From Calendula officinalis (taxonomy: Eukaryota > Streptophyta > Magnoliopsida > Asterales > Asteraceae): a DNA stretch of 64,000 nt. The notes beneath the pieces are model-generated. The model saw only the letters and a program-made list of their open reading frames with translations, did no database searches and was not told the DNA's origin. Of this stretch, positions 12,078-23,435 are shown piece by piece (position 1 is the stretch's first letter; each line of letters starts with the position of its first letter). The stretch covers positions 5,350,001 to 5,414,000 of the forward strand of contig OY970823.1 of the NCBI GenBank assembly GCA_963853835.1, written 5' to 3'. The position numbers and the translations under genes were made by a program.

Positions 12078-14042
12078 TTATGATCCAAAAGGAGCCCTAT
12101 GAGGAATCCCCTTTCTTCTCCTAGTGGAGGAAGTTGAAGGAGGTGTGGGCGGGTAAATGTCTTGTTGTGACCCTTCACGCAATTCTTCTTCTCCTCTTCT
12201 TGTTGTTGTTGATGATGATATACCCTCTAACATAAAGCTTGTGTTTCCATTTCTTTTTATTCCCACAACCTTTATTTATAAATAAAAAACAATAAAAATG
12301 TAAAATACAACTAAAAGGGAAATGATATTTATAGTACAAATTATTTCTCTCATCATACTGTATAATTTTTTTTAGAAAAACTGTACAGTTAGTATAAGTT
12401 ATAATATGTGAATAAATTTTTGTTTCGTAGAAAAATAACATGAACTTTTGTAAATTTTTCTGAATTTTATAAAGGTCGACTTTTTCCATCGATCATGATG
12501 GTGATTGCCATTATGCTATCATTAATGTAGGTTGTGAAACAAACAGGGACAGAAAAATAATCATAGTTACACGTGATTAATCTTATAAATATTTTAAACT
12601 AGAAAAGTTAAAATTACATTCACATTTATGTCAATAGGTTTCATCTTAATTTGTGTCACGCATAATAAATGAAACGCAAAATAAACTAAAACATATAGAA
12701 TAAAAATAATAAATGATTATATCCAAAACGAATAATTTTCTACCATTATTTTTTCTTGTATATTAGTATTATTGGTGGATGATGGGTTGGTTTTTAATTT
12801 CTTAATTATATAAATGATGTGCAAGATGAGGTCATTAGCATATGGTACATGCCAATTCATATGGGTGAGTTGTATTGTCAACATTGTGAAGCAAAGGCAA
12901 GATATAAAGTAAATTAGGTATTCAATATTAATTAAGAGCAATTAATGAAGGAGATTAGCTAACCTTACACCCTAGTGAACAAAAACGAAGTGCGTCCAAC
13001 AAGCTCCTTCCACAAATTTCACAAATGTGAGATACCGCTTTTCCCGATTTAGGTTGCGGTCTTTCGTTTAGAAATAAAACTCTTGCGCTGTTTATGACAT
13101 ACGTCTGAACTCCGCCAATATTCAATATTCTTTCGATCTCGGAAACCCTTACAACATCATGATATGATGATCTTCTTATCTGCATTTTATTAGTTTGTTT
13201 AATTCTCAAAATTTTGTTATAAAAAAGTATTATAACCAAATTCACCATTAAGTTTTAAAATTAATAATGAGAGGTCACAAAGTTTAATTACTCCTTGAAT
13301 AAACATTTATCATATTACCAAAAATAGCTTCGAACATTACGAGCATAAACTCGGTTATCGTGGAAAACCCTTATCATGAGAATGCGTTGTTTTAAAAGAA
13401 AAATAATACACGAGAGTGATAGAATCTCCAAAAAGTAGCCAAAGAAGCTGTTGAACTTGAAAAATGAAAATAATGTGACATTCACATATATGCAAGAAAC
13501 TCGTTTTTTAATCCGATACACATTTTTATTAATTCCGTCAAGTCTATTATAAAGACAATATCTTTTTTTTTTCCTTCTTAAACACTAAAAATAAAAAATA
13601 ATGTGAAAGTTACCAATACATGAGTTGGCTTTTCTATTTCTATTTGAATTCATGGATTTTTTTTTCTTAATAAAAGAGAAATTAAATTGTAATAAAGAAA
13701 AATAATATTATTTACATTCAATTCAGTTAGAATTATATATATTTATAGAACGAATGAGGTCGTACATTACAGCATTGTAAAGTACAATCGAACAGAGCAT
13801 CGGATTGTCTGTTATAAATGTGAAGAAAAAAAACACACACAAAACACACAGTAATTAACCTGAATAACTTGATGATCTTTATGGCGGGAAGATCTGCAAT
13901 AGAAGCAAAACGCATCGCCATTGCAATCCAAACAATACATATTGCATTCACTTCTGGCGGCAGCATCGTGTGTCCGGCACACCGAGAAAAATGCAGTTCC
14001 TAGAAGCTTCTCCAGCCATGGCGGCACCAACTGCTGCTGCAT
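12078..14042 (-). CDS. PLATZ-family zinc-dependent DNA-binding protein, three exons
   Basis: The spliced minus-strand CDS has exons 14042-13860 (61 codons), 13179-12964 (72 codons) and 12269-12078 (63 codons plus TAA), giving 196 residues. Introns of 680 and 694 bases have GT...AG ends. PLATZ proteins are plant-specific nuclear proteins that bind A/T-rich DNA and mostly repress transcription. Family signatures are clear: VPPWLEKLL at the N-terminus, a Cys/His cluster (CRTHDAAARSECNMYCLDC, CFYC, HKDH), RRSSYHDVVRV, GVQTYVINSARVLFLNERPQ, then CEICGRSLLDALRFCSLGCK and the C-terminal RRRKGIPHRAPFG. The first in-frame ATG after an upstream in-frame TGA is at 14042. All exon joins preserve frame and family sequence, so it looks functional. 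AATAAA-like signals follow the stop. Confidence 0.93.
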
Positions 14043-14261
14043 TTCCCAACCATAACATCGTCAACAACAACAACACACACACACAGAGGTATACAACACG
14101 ATTGATCAATTCTGTAAATAGATACACTTGATTTTACCATTGCGAATGCCTGTAACGACTGAAATTGAAACGCAGAAATCGTTACCGGTGTTTTGTATTC
14201 GCCGATCAGAAGAATTTGCACAGAGAATTTAGAGAGAGAAAAGTATGTAGAGAGAGAAATG

Positions 14262-14284
14262 GAGAGAGAGAGAGAGAGAGGAGA
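14262..14284 (-). repeat. (GA/CT)n microsatellite in the PLATZ 5' leader region
   Basis: An uninterrupted GA run on the plus strand (CT on the transcript strand) lies about 220 bases upstream of the PLATZ start codon. CT-rich stretches like this are common in plant 5' untranslated regions near the transcription start. It is polymorphism-prone. Confidence 0.8.
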
Positions 14285-14486
14285 TGGAAACAATTTTGAG
14301 CTTCGAATTCATCAACATAACAACGCCTGAGCTAATGGACAAAAGCAAGAATTGTAAAAAAGGAATAAATTTATTGCTGGCCTACTATTATACGTAAATG
14401 ACACTTTAAGTCCATCTACTATAAATTTTGAATGTTTTACCCCTCAACAGTTCAACTACATAAATTTTGAGGTTGTCGGCCAGATG

Positions 14487-14613
14487 TAGGGGTGAGCATT
14501 TGGACCGAACCGAACCGAAAACCGACCGAAACCGAACCGAACCGAAACCGATGGTTTTGAAAATTCATCGTTATCGGTTCTATCGGTTTGGTTTTGGCTG
14601 ATAATCTCCCCTA
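14487..14613. mobile_element. Short hAT-like MITE (ACCGA-rich)
   Basis: It starts TAGGGGTGAGCA and ends in the inverted form (TCTCCCCTA). The flanks CCAGATG (14480-14486) and CCAGATG (14616-14622) match over 7 bases, as expected for an 8 bp hAT duplication with decay. The interior is a run of ACCGA/CGGTT words that can fold back. Confidence 0.65.
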
Positions 14614-14671
14614 GACCAGATGAATAGAGTCTCTTACGAGAGGGCCTCGACTATATTGTTGGGTTCTATTT

Positions 14672-14815
14672 TATTAATTCACCACCAAATTAGTCCATGC
14701 ATCATCCATATTAGTGAGACGGCCCATTTGTGCCATAAACTCTTCGATCTCCAAAGGGCTCTCTGATTCGTTGGGCTTCTGGGCCTGCGTCTCAAGGCCC
14801 AAAAGGGTTTAATTG
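14672..14815 (-). other. Unrecognised exon-like fragment
   Basis: The minus strand reads an acidic peptide-like stretch ending in a TAA, including SPLEIEEFMAQMGRLTNM followed by DDAWTNLVVN. Base composition and regular codon structure look coding, but an in-frame stop lies just upstream and I see no splice acceptor. I do not recognise the family. It may be the relic of a last exon. Confidence 0.25.
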
Positions 14816-15568
14816 GACAAGAATTAGGTGGCGAAATAGAAGCAATAGCCCAATCAAAAAGCAACTATCACCAATATTATTACTTGGTGTTAAACAAGAT
14901 TGATGGTAGGTTTATGTTTGATTCCAGGAATTTTGCCTCCAAGTTCAAGATGTTTCACCAAGTACCATAATAATAACAATTTGTAGGCTGAATACACGGT
15001 CCATGAAAGGAGTTGATTACATGAACCAAAGAGCATTCGGTTCAGTTTTGAAAATACCATTATCACTTAGAGAGAAGGGCAAGATTAAATTTTTTAGACT
15101 TCCAAAATGCCAAGTATTTTCTGAACATCACCTAATTTACTCTCAACAGGTCTTGAAGTGTCTTGACTCTTGAACAATGACCTATAAGTCATAGGCAACA
15201 CATTAAACCTTACACCAATATCACTAGGCTACAAGTTTTAGGTCAATGCCTCCCCAAAAGAATTTCCGACGGTTACTTTCAAGAGTATGCATGATGCACC
15301 TTTTATGGAGCTTTAAAGATAGAAATATAGTAACTTACAAAAATCCCAATAACAGACTTGATTAGAGTTAAACAGCCACCTTTTAGGGGAGTGTGTAAAA
15401 TTTGCATTTTAATTTCTCCATAATGGGATTCCAACTAGCAGTTTTGTTCATACAAAAACCAATGGGCATGCCAAGATAAACGGTGTTGAAATGGAATGAT
15501 AGAAGAAACGTTAATTTAGGTTAGTAGAAATACCAATTCCAATGTGTTTACTTTTGGAGAAGTTCAAA

Positions 15569-16375
15569 TTAGGGGGTGTTTGGAAAACTTATTAAGGGGG
15601 TTTGTGTTTGTTAGCTTATCTATATTAATAAGCCTTTCTTAAAAATAAGTGTTTGGAAGAGTTTATTTAAACTTATTGTAAAATTACTAAAATATACATC
15701 TTATGTTTTTAACGAAAAAATAAAAAAATTAATTTTAAAACAAAAAATAATAAAATATTAATTTTTAAATAATAAAATAAAAAATATTAATTTTAAAATA
15801 AAAGAAAATTTGGGTTAACATTTATGTAGGTGACAAAGATGAGAGGAAAATGGTAAATTTTTTTTTTAATAAGCTTAAAATCCCATTTATAATGACTTTT
15901 CTAATCACCCCTTAATAAGTTTATAAGTTATAAGTAGGGGTGAGCATAAAAACCGAAATGTGTTAGCTGACTTTTCTAGATTTTAAGTTATATTAGTTGA
16001 ATTTATTATTATATTATATTAAACTTACTAGTTGTTTTTTTAATTATAACGAAATGTGTTAAGGTTTGAGAGTTTAAATCATAATATTAATTTTTAAGTT
16101 ATCAAATTGGTAAACTTAAAGGAAAACAAAAAACAAAAAAAACCCCCGAAACCGAACCGAACAACCCGAAACCAAATGGGGTGTAATTTTTAAAACCTGA
16201 ACTTTTGGGGCGGGGTTTGGTTTTAGTTAAAAACTACCCCAAAGCGTCCCTTGCTCACTCTTAGTTATAAGCATAAGCTTATAGACTAAACCAAATACTT
16301 AAAGGTGCTTATTTAGTTATATAAGTTAAAAAGCTAAAAAAAAAATTCTTAGTAAGCTCCCCCAAATACCCCTAA
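15569..16375. mobile_element. Tourist-like (PIF/Harbinger) MITE, interrupted by a hAT-like MITE
   Basis: The left end (15569) reads TTAGGGGGTGTTTGG and the right end is the inverse of TTAGGGGTATTTGG, with further inverted similarity (CTTATTAAG / CTTACTAAG) inside. Flanking TTA and TAA fit a TWA target duplication with one mismatch. There is no coding capacity. The element is split by the MITE at 15935-16263. Confidence 0.65.
15935..16263. mobile_element. hAT-like MITE nested in the Tourist-like MITE
   Basis: Terminal inverted repeats TAGGGGTGAGCA and TGCTCACTCTTA match in 10 of 12 positions. The flanks GTTATAAG (15927-15934) and GTTATAAG (16264-16271) are a perfect 8 bp target duplication, diagnostic of hAT transposition. 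The interior is 329 bp, AT-rich and non-coding. Confidence 0.88.
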
Positions 16376-16639
16376 GACCCATAGCTAGATAGAAACGAGT
16401 GAACATGCGGGAAATGTTTTTGATGTTTTAGGGAGACCATTTACCCAAAATGATAGGTTCGATCCCTCTCTAGGTAAACATTCACCATATGATCAGAGGA
16501 AAGTTCCGAAACGACCACGCCAACGATAAGGTCGCATAAGAAAAAGGCGATAGTCTAGTGGTAAGGGTTTTCAAGGTTTAAATATGTGAAATCTGTAAGT
16601 TAAGTGGTCGAATTCGAAAAAGACATAAGTTTGTGGTTA

Positions 16640-16778
16640 CTTTATTTATATTGTTCTTTTCGATATTACGAATTCTTCACTTTATTTTAAATCGAGGAGT
16701 TCTGCACTTCTCCTGTCGAATGCAACTTTCATATCTCTTTCATCCAAATTGGTGACGGCGATAAATCAGTAATAACTG
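16640..16778 (+). other. Probable 5' untranslated exon of the CNOT11 gene
   Basis: A stretch of mixed composition ends at a good splice donor (ACTG/GTAAAG, donor GT at 16779-16780). It lies upstream of the CNOT11 coding exon, whose ATG directly follows an acceptor-like TACAAG at 23430-23435. The exon has no long frame. I infer a 5' UTR intron, which now contains the copia element. The start is approximate. Confidence 0.4.
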
Positions 16779-17302
16779 GTAAAGTCTTCCTCCCGATCAC
16801 TCTTTGTACAGTCAGATCTGATGTTGATGTCTTAGGGTTTCAGTTCCCCTCTTTTGTTGTTTCTAGGGTTTCATCATTCTCTATATGAAATCCAAGTCAC
16901 GTAAGCTCGATTAATCAGTTCGCAATGAGTTAATTGAACTGTTCCTTGCCGGTTGAATTTTGTTAATCTAGTTTAAGATGCTAATTGGTGCATTAATCGG
17001 AGACAGTTTGTTTTTTGTCGAACATATGCTGCTTAGTGACTCTGTGAATGTACTGTATGTAGCCCTACCTCTCTGAAATAGGAGTTGATTCAGTTAAGTT
17101 TGATCGTGTTAGCTTGAGATAGAGTTTTCCAGACCTTATGAAATCGTAATTTATTTCTGGTAGTTTGTGCATTTCATAGACGTAAGGGATTATGAGTATT
17201 GCTTGAAGTTGAATTAAATATGTCCTAATCCGTGCTTAGGGTTTAGTTATTTGCTTAAATTAGAATAGAGGGTGCTTTTATGTGTTAATAGCAACATTTA
17301 TT

Positions 17303-18013
17303 TGTTGGAAATATTAATTAATAGTAATATTAATTAATAACTTGCAAGTTGGCAAGTTCCCACATTGGTGGGAGGAAGAAAATTAAATGGGTTTATAAGG
17401 CATTTAATTCCTTAAGCTTTCAAAGGCTTTAGTGGAGGATTAAAGGCTAGACCCACACGCGCGCCGAGCCGAGACCGATGACGCGAAATGGCGCGATTTA
17501 GGCGCACTTCGCACGACGCATCGGTCGCTGGGAGCTGAGGAGCTTTCTTTTTTGGCCAGTTCGTTGAGAGTCAAAACGTAACGTTCGAGTATTAAGACGG
17601 GCTGTTAATACCTTGGCCGTTTCGTCCGTTTTTTGACTGTCCATTATCAGTCTTTGAAGACTGTAATGATGGTGTCCGTTTTTTATCACTGGCCTATAAA
17701 AGGAACACCACTGCAGTGTTAGAACTCACCTCAAAAACGCGAAATAGCTCTCAAAGGTGCTCACTGTTTTCTTCCTGTTTTCCGAGTAAACAATTTGTGT
17801 TGTTCGGGAATTCTTGGCTGTAAGATATTACCGACTTGCTGCATCAAATCCTGGGGTGGTACGTAGAGGCTAACAGCATACAGCACGTATAAACCTTAAA
17901 GGACAGGAAATCATTTCCGTGCAGTTTGATTCTCGTCAATTTTCAGGTTTGCATGTTCATTTTTCGTTATCTAATTATTACTAATATTATTGCAGAATAT
18001 AAATTATTCAACA
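17303..18013 (+). repeat. 5' LTR of copia element in CNOT11
   Basis: 711 bp, TGTTGGAAAT to TTCAACA. It is nearly identical to the 3' LTR. It contains a TATA box and a transcript start region and would act as a promoter inside the CNOT11 intron, pointing at its coding exon. Confidence 0.95.
17694..17702 (+). promoter_or_regulatory. TATA box in the LTR
   Basis: CTATAAAAG sits in the LTR about 390 bases from its start and is repeated at the same place in the 3' LTR (about 23018-23026). The 3' LTR copy lies about 410 bases upstream of the CNOT11 ATG and could drive a downstream transcript. Confidence 0.75.
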
Positions 18014-18087
18014 ATCTTTAAGGTTTATATCTTATTTGTCTTTATATTCTGTTACTAATCTGTTAGTAAAATTTTCAGAAAAAGATA

Positions 18088-19029
18088 ATGGATACTGAAC
18101 TTTCCTCCACCAACTTCCGTTTGATGAATCAAGAATTCATCAAACTTGATCGTTTTGATGGCCAGAACTACACTCGATGGGCTGACAAAGTCATGTTTAT
18201 GCTTGCTGTGCTTAAACTGAGCTTCGTGTTGGACCCTGAATTGGTCCCAATTCCTGCTAATCCAGTACCTGCTGAAGGAGGTGCTCCTGATGTGCAAGCA
18301 ATTGTTGAACTTGACAAGCAAAGGGCTCTGCGTAGAGAGTCCGAACACTTATGCTTGGGACACATCAAGAACTCCTTGTCTGACCGACTCTATGATCTGT
18401 ATGCTCCTATTACAGATCCTAGAGAGTTGTGGAAAGCTATTGAACTCAAGTACAAGGCACATGAAGAAGGTACCAACAAGTATCTTGTGTCAAAATACTT
18501 CGAGTTTCAAATGGTGGATGATAAGCCGATTATGGAACAAGTGCATGAACTCCAGGTGATAGTGAATAAGTTGAATTCCCTATCTATTAATCTTCCCGAG
18601 CTTTTTCAGGTTGGAGCAATCATTTGCAAGTTACCACCTTCTTGGAAAGACTTTTCCAAAAGAATGATGCACAAATCCGAGGACTACTCCTTGGATATCC
18701 TGTTGAAACACCTCCGTATTGAGGAGGAAACTCGCAACAGGGACAAAAGGGGTAAAGTCGGAATGAGTGTTCACCACGTGACAGGTGGGGGTCATGGTTC
18801 TGCATCTGGTTCGGGTTCTGGGTACAAAGGCAAGAAAGGGTTCAAAATGAACAAGAACATGGGACCTAAAAAGAAGGAGTTCAAGAGGCCTAATCATCAT
18901 CAGCAAAACAATCAACTCAAGAAAACTGGAAAGTGCCATGTTTGTGGAGAAACAGGGCATTATGCACGAGAATGTCCACTGCGGAAATCGGGGCCGTTGG
19001 TGGATCTGCAAATGCTGTTGCAGATCTAA
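18088..19029 (+). pseudogene. Ty1/copia gag (frameshifted at its end)
   Basis: The 313-residue frame starts at ATG 18088, 74 bases after the LTR. It holds the copia gag domain (residues about 18-220; LDRFDGQNYTRWADKVMFML is typical), a Gly/Ser-Lys basic region and one CCHC knuckle (CHVCGETGHYAREC, near residue 287). After the knuckle the frame reads nonsense and stops; the protease frame overlaps it shifted by one base, so an indel near 18985-18995 disrupts the polyprotein. Gag forms the particle that packages element RNA. Confidence 0.88.
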
Positions 19030-19757
19030 CTCACTTGGTGGCTAGTGTGGATCTTGGGGAAACCAATATGATTTCCTCATTGAATCGTGTGATAACTACT
19101 CGTGGCTGGTTTCTTGATTCTGGAGCTACTATTCATGTTTGTGGTGATCGTAATAGCTTCCAAACATATGGCCCGGTTCAAGAAGGAACGGTAGTATCGT
19201 GTGCTGATGGTCACAAGGTGCGTGTTCGTGGAATTGGCACGGTGTTACTAAATTTCCAAAATGGAAGTGTGGTCACCCTTCGTGATGTGTTGCATGTTCC
19301 TGGTGTTAAGAAGGGGCTTGTGTCGGCAGCCAAGTTTGATGAGAATGGTTATAAGTTGGTGATTGAGGGTGGTAGGATCTTGTTTTCAAAAGATGGGGTG
19401 TATGTGGGACAAGCCGTTAATACGCGTGGTATGTATCGGCTTGCATTGTTTGAGGGGGTTGTGGGTAGTAATGCTTGTGGTGAATCTGTTTTAAGTGTTG
19501 GTTTTTATGAGAGTGAGAGTGAAGGTACCACTAGTGATGGTGAAGGTACCACTAGTAATGTTGTTGGTTTTGAACTAAATGAAATAATGTTTTCTGGTTA
19601 TATTGCTTGTTCAATTTCTTTATGGCATAAACGTTTAGCTCACACTAATATTAAAAATATTGAAAAAATGCAATCTAAAGGCATGTTAAAATTAATTAAT
19701 AAAGATTTTAACAAATGTGAAACTTGTGTAAAATCAAAGTTACTTATATGTTTATTT
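18990..19757 (+). pseudogene. Ty1/copia protease and GAG-pre-integrase
   Basis: The protease motif WFLDSGATIHVC (about 19109-19144) is intact. The GAG-pre-integrase motif follows: SLWHKRLAHTN near 19620 and CETCVKSK near 19720. The sequence then breaks: the expected start of the integrase core, including its first catalytic Asp, is absent. The text resumes with the late-core block (KDEAFNAFKLYKAEVENQ) at 19763 in another frame, showing an internal deletion of a few hundred bases at about 19740-19757. Confidence 0.85.
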
Positions 19758-19758
19758 A

Positions 19759-22110
19759 TTGCATACAAAAGATGAAGCTTTTAATGCATTCAAACTATAT
19801 AAGGCCGAGGTTGAAAATCAACATGAAAAACATATTAAGATTCTTCGCTCGGACAGAGGCGGAGAATACTTTAATCATGAGTTTGATACATTCTGTGAAG
19901 AGAATGGTATCAAGCATGAAAGAACCTCACCCTATACTCCCCAACAGAATGGTTTGGCAGAAAGAAAGAACAGAACCCTTGTTGAGATGGTCAATTGTAT
20001 GTTGAATCATTCGGGTTTGCCACACAATCTGTGGGGGGAAGCATTGTTGACTGCATGTTATGTGCACAACAGAATCACTAGTCGTGTGATTCCCTCCAGC
20101 CCATATGAGTTATGGAAAGGTAGAAAACCTAACTTAGATTATCTAAGAGTGTGGGGGTGTTTAGCTTATTATCGTACACCTGATCCCAAACGGTCCAAGT
20201 TGGGAGCTCGAGCTATGAAAAGTATATTCATTGGATATGCTCAAAATAGCAAGGCATACCGATTGTTGGATAAAGAATCAGGTGTCGTCGTAGAATCCAG
20301 AGATGTGGAGTTCTTCGAGGATAAGCTAATAGGAGATGATGAAAACTCCAATTCTACCACAAATCCCATTCCAGCACCCAGTACTTCACGAGATATGATT
20401 ACACCTTCTTCTGTTATAGAAGAACCACCTTCTTCTGTTGTAGAAGAACCAAGGAGAAGTACAAGGGTGAGAAAGGAAAAGAATTTTGGAGATGATTTTC
20501 TATCATACTTGGTTGAAGGATCTCATTCTAAGGTGACGAGAGAGGTCATTTTAGCTATTAATTTAGATGATGATCCTAAGACTTTCACTGAAGCCATGAC
20601 ATCGAGAGATGCTCCTTTCTGGAAGGATGCTATTAATGATGAAATGGATTCAATTATGGGAAATGGAACTTGGGAGCTAGCTGATCTTCCCAATGGTATG
20701 AGACCCATAGGATCCAAATGGATCTTCAAGAGGAAGTACCATCCAGATGGATCAATATCTGCCTATAAAGCGAGATTAGTCGCTAAAGGTTATAGACAAA
20801 GAGAAGGTATTGATTATTTCGATACATATGCACCAGTTGCTAGAATTAGTTCTATTAGAACTCTTATAGCAATCTCAGCTTTGAAAGGATTGTACATTCA
20901 TCAAATGGATGTGAAGACAGCCTTTCTAAATGGATATCTCAAGGAGGAGATATACTTGGAGCAACCTGAAGGTTTCATTGTATCCGGACAGGAAAACAAA
21001 GTTTGTAGACTTATTAAATCATTGTACGGTTTAAAGCAAGCTCCAAAACAGTGGCATGAGAGGTTTGACACCACTGTAACTGCATTTGGTTTTAACCATA
21101 ATAGTGTTGATAGATGTATATACACTAAATGCACACCTGAATACACAGTAGTTATCTGTCTTTATGTTGATGATATGTTGATCATTGGCACTCACCTATA
21201 AGGTATTCTTGATACGAAGAAATACCTATCCTCGAACTTTAAGATGAAAGATTTAGGGGAAGTGGATACCATTCTTGGTATTAAGGTTAAAAGGACAGAT
21301 AGTCAAATTTCTCTAAGTCAATCTCATTACATAGAGAAAATTTTGACAAAGTTTCAACACTTGAATTTTAAGGAATTTAACACTCCTTTCGATTCTAGTG
21401 TAAAACTTGAAGTGAACTCCGGTAGAGCAGTGGCTCAACTAGAATATGCTAGTGCAATTGGAAGCATGATGTATGCTACACACTGCACTAGACCTGACAT
21501 TGCTTTTGCAGTAAGCAAACTAAGTCAATATACTGTCAACCCCAGTACAGAGCACTGGAAGGCAGTAGGAAGAGTACTAGGATACCTAAAAAGGACTAGT
21601 AATCTTGAGTTGACTTACACGTCAAATTCTAGTATACTAGAGGGGTATTCAGATGCCAGCTGGATTGATAACAGGAGTGATTCTAAATCCACAAGTGGAT
21701 GGATTTATACACTAGCTGGTGGTGCTATTTCTTGGGCGAGCAAGAAACAGTCATGTATAGCTCACTCAACGATGGAAGCTGAGCTTATTGCTTTAGCCGC
21801 TGCAGGCAAAGAGGCAGAGTGGATTAGAGATCTACTCTTGGATATTCGTTTGTGGGATACTACAATGCCATCAATTCCCATGTACTGTGACAGTGAGGCC
21901 ACACTGTCTAAAGTATATAATTCTGTATATAATGGGAAGACGAGACACGTAGGTCTACGTCATCATTCTGTGAGACAACTAATTGAAAATGGTACCATCA
22001 AAGTTGTTTATGTCAAGACATCGAAGAACTTGGCAGATCCGTTTACCAAACCTCTGACGAGAGATTTGGTAACATCTACCGCGAGAGTCATGGGTCTAAA
22101 ACCAAACTAG
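19759..22110 (+). pseudogene. Ty1/copia integrase (C-terminal), reverse transcriptase and RNase H with internal stop
   Basis: One frame holds the second and third integrase catalytic blocks (LRSDRGGEYF, PQQNGLAERKNRT) and the RT domain (SKWIFKRKYHPDGS, QMDVKTAFLNGYL, LYVDDMLIIG). A TAA at 21199-21201 follows shortly after YVDD. The same frame continues without shift through RT connection and RNase H (YSDASW, TMEAELIALAAAGKEAEW, YCDSEATL, TRHVGLRHHSVR). The stop is therefore a simple nonsense change. RT and RNase H catalytic residues are all present. The family length is otherwise normal. Confidence 0.9.
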
Positions 22111-22619
22111 AATCGTTAGTAATGGAAACCCAACTTGAACTTAGTGCTCCTATTTTTCAAGTTTAATGGGTAACAACGAAATCACTAACGATAGAAGGTA
22201 CTATCAATTGAGATAGATCCATGTGAGGTAGGATAGTACATCGTTGCCGAGATCGAGGATGAGTTAATACTCTTAACAAAATTTTGGAGACATCTAAGCA
22301 ACGAAGATGTTGTAAAATTTTGCCTATATGATCTAGAGGTGGTGCCGCCTCAAATGAAGGCTGTTGGTTTGTCTTCTAAAGGGTCATGAAAAGGATTTTA
22401 GCACATGGCCATATTAGTGCTCAGGGAGAACACAAAGACGGCATATGTTGTGTGGGGGTAAACCGGGGAGGTTATTAAGGTTCTTGGTTTAAACCTATTA
22501 GGATACCATTGAATCAATCTCCTCTTGTTTGCTCACATTAAATTTGGGTTTAATCTTCGTGACACCTAAGTGACAGCATCTGTCTGAATGAAAGGAAACT
22601 TTCCAACTTGGTGGGGGAT
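22111..22619 (+). other. 3' untranslated region and polypurine tract of the copia element
   Basis: Non-coding DNA between RNase H and the 3' LTR, ending in a purine-rich tract (TTGGTGGGGGATT) that would prime plus-strand DNA synthesis. Confidence 0.75.
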
Positions 22620-23337
22620 TGTTGGAAATATTAATTAATAGTAATATTAATTAATAACTTGCAAGTTGGTAAGTTCCCACATTGGTGGGAGGAAGAAAAT
22701 TAAATGGGTTTATAAGGCATTTAATTCCTTAAGCTTTCAAAGGCTTTAGTGGAGGATTAAAGGCTAGACCCACACGCGCGCCGAGCCGAGACCGATGACG
22801 CGAAATGGCGCGATTTAGGCGCACTTCGCACTTCGCACGACGCATCGGTCGCTGGGAGCTGAGGAGCTTTCTTTTTTGGCCAGTTCGTTGAGAGTCAAAA
22901 CGTAACGTTCGAGTATTAAGATGGGCTGTTAATACCTTGGCCGTTTCGTCCGTTTTTTGACTGTCCATTATCAGTCTTTGAAGACTGTAATGATGGTGTC
23001 CGTTTTTTATCACTGGCCTATAAAAGGAACACCACTGCAGTGTTAGAACTCACCTCAAAAACGCGAAATAGCTCTCAAAGGTGCTCACTGTTTTCTTCCT
23101 GTTTTCCGAGTAAACAATTTGTGTTGTTCGGGAATTCTTGGCTGTAAGATATTACCGACTTGCTGCATCAAATCCTGGGGTGGTACGTAGAGGCTAACAG
23201 CATACAGCACGTATAAACCTTAAAGGACAGGAAATCATTTCCGTGCAGTTTGATTCTCGTCAATTTTCAGGTTTGCATGTTCATTTTTCGTTATCTAATT
23301 ATTACTAATATTATTGCAGAATATAAATTATTCAACA
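22620..23337 (+). repeat. 3' LTR of copia element in CNOT11
   Basis: 718 bp. It is seven bases longer than the 5' LTR because CACTTCG is duplicated near 22823-22836; otherwise only about two substitutions were seen. Confidence 0.95.
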
Positions 23338-23435
23338 TTATTAGTATTATATGAACTGTTAAAAAGTCAAATATGTTTTATGCATTATTTTGTTCAATGA
23401 AGTCAACTAATTTATACGTATTTTGGTAGTACAAG

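Larger units (their letters stand above)
17303..23337 (+). mobile_element. Ty1/copia retrotransposon, full length but internally defective, in the CNOT11 5' intron
   Basis: A complete element with two LTRs (17303-18013 and 22620-23337), a polypurine tract (GGTGGGGGAT just before 22620) and a perfect 5 bp target duplication TTATT (17298-17302 and 23338-23342). The LTRs differ by about two substitutions and one 7 bp tandem repeat (CACTTCG). Gag-pol is in the same direction as the host gene. The interior has a frameshift at the gag-protease junction, loss of the first half of the integrase core, and an in-frame TAA after YVDD. There is no clear initiator-Met primer site after the 5' LTR. Confidence 0.95.

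Noticed and set aside
14262..14284. GA run as a regulatory GAGA site
   Set aside because: A plain microsatellite explains it; no independent evidence for function.
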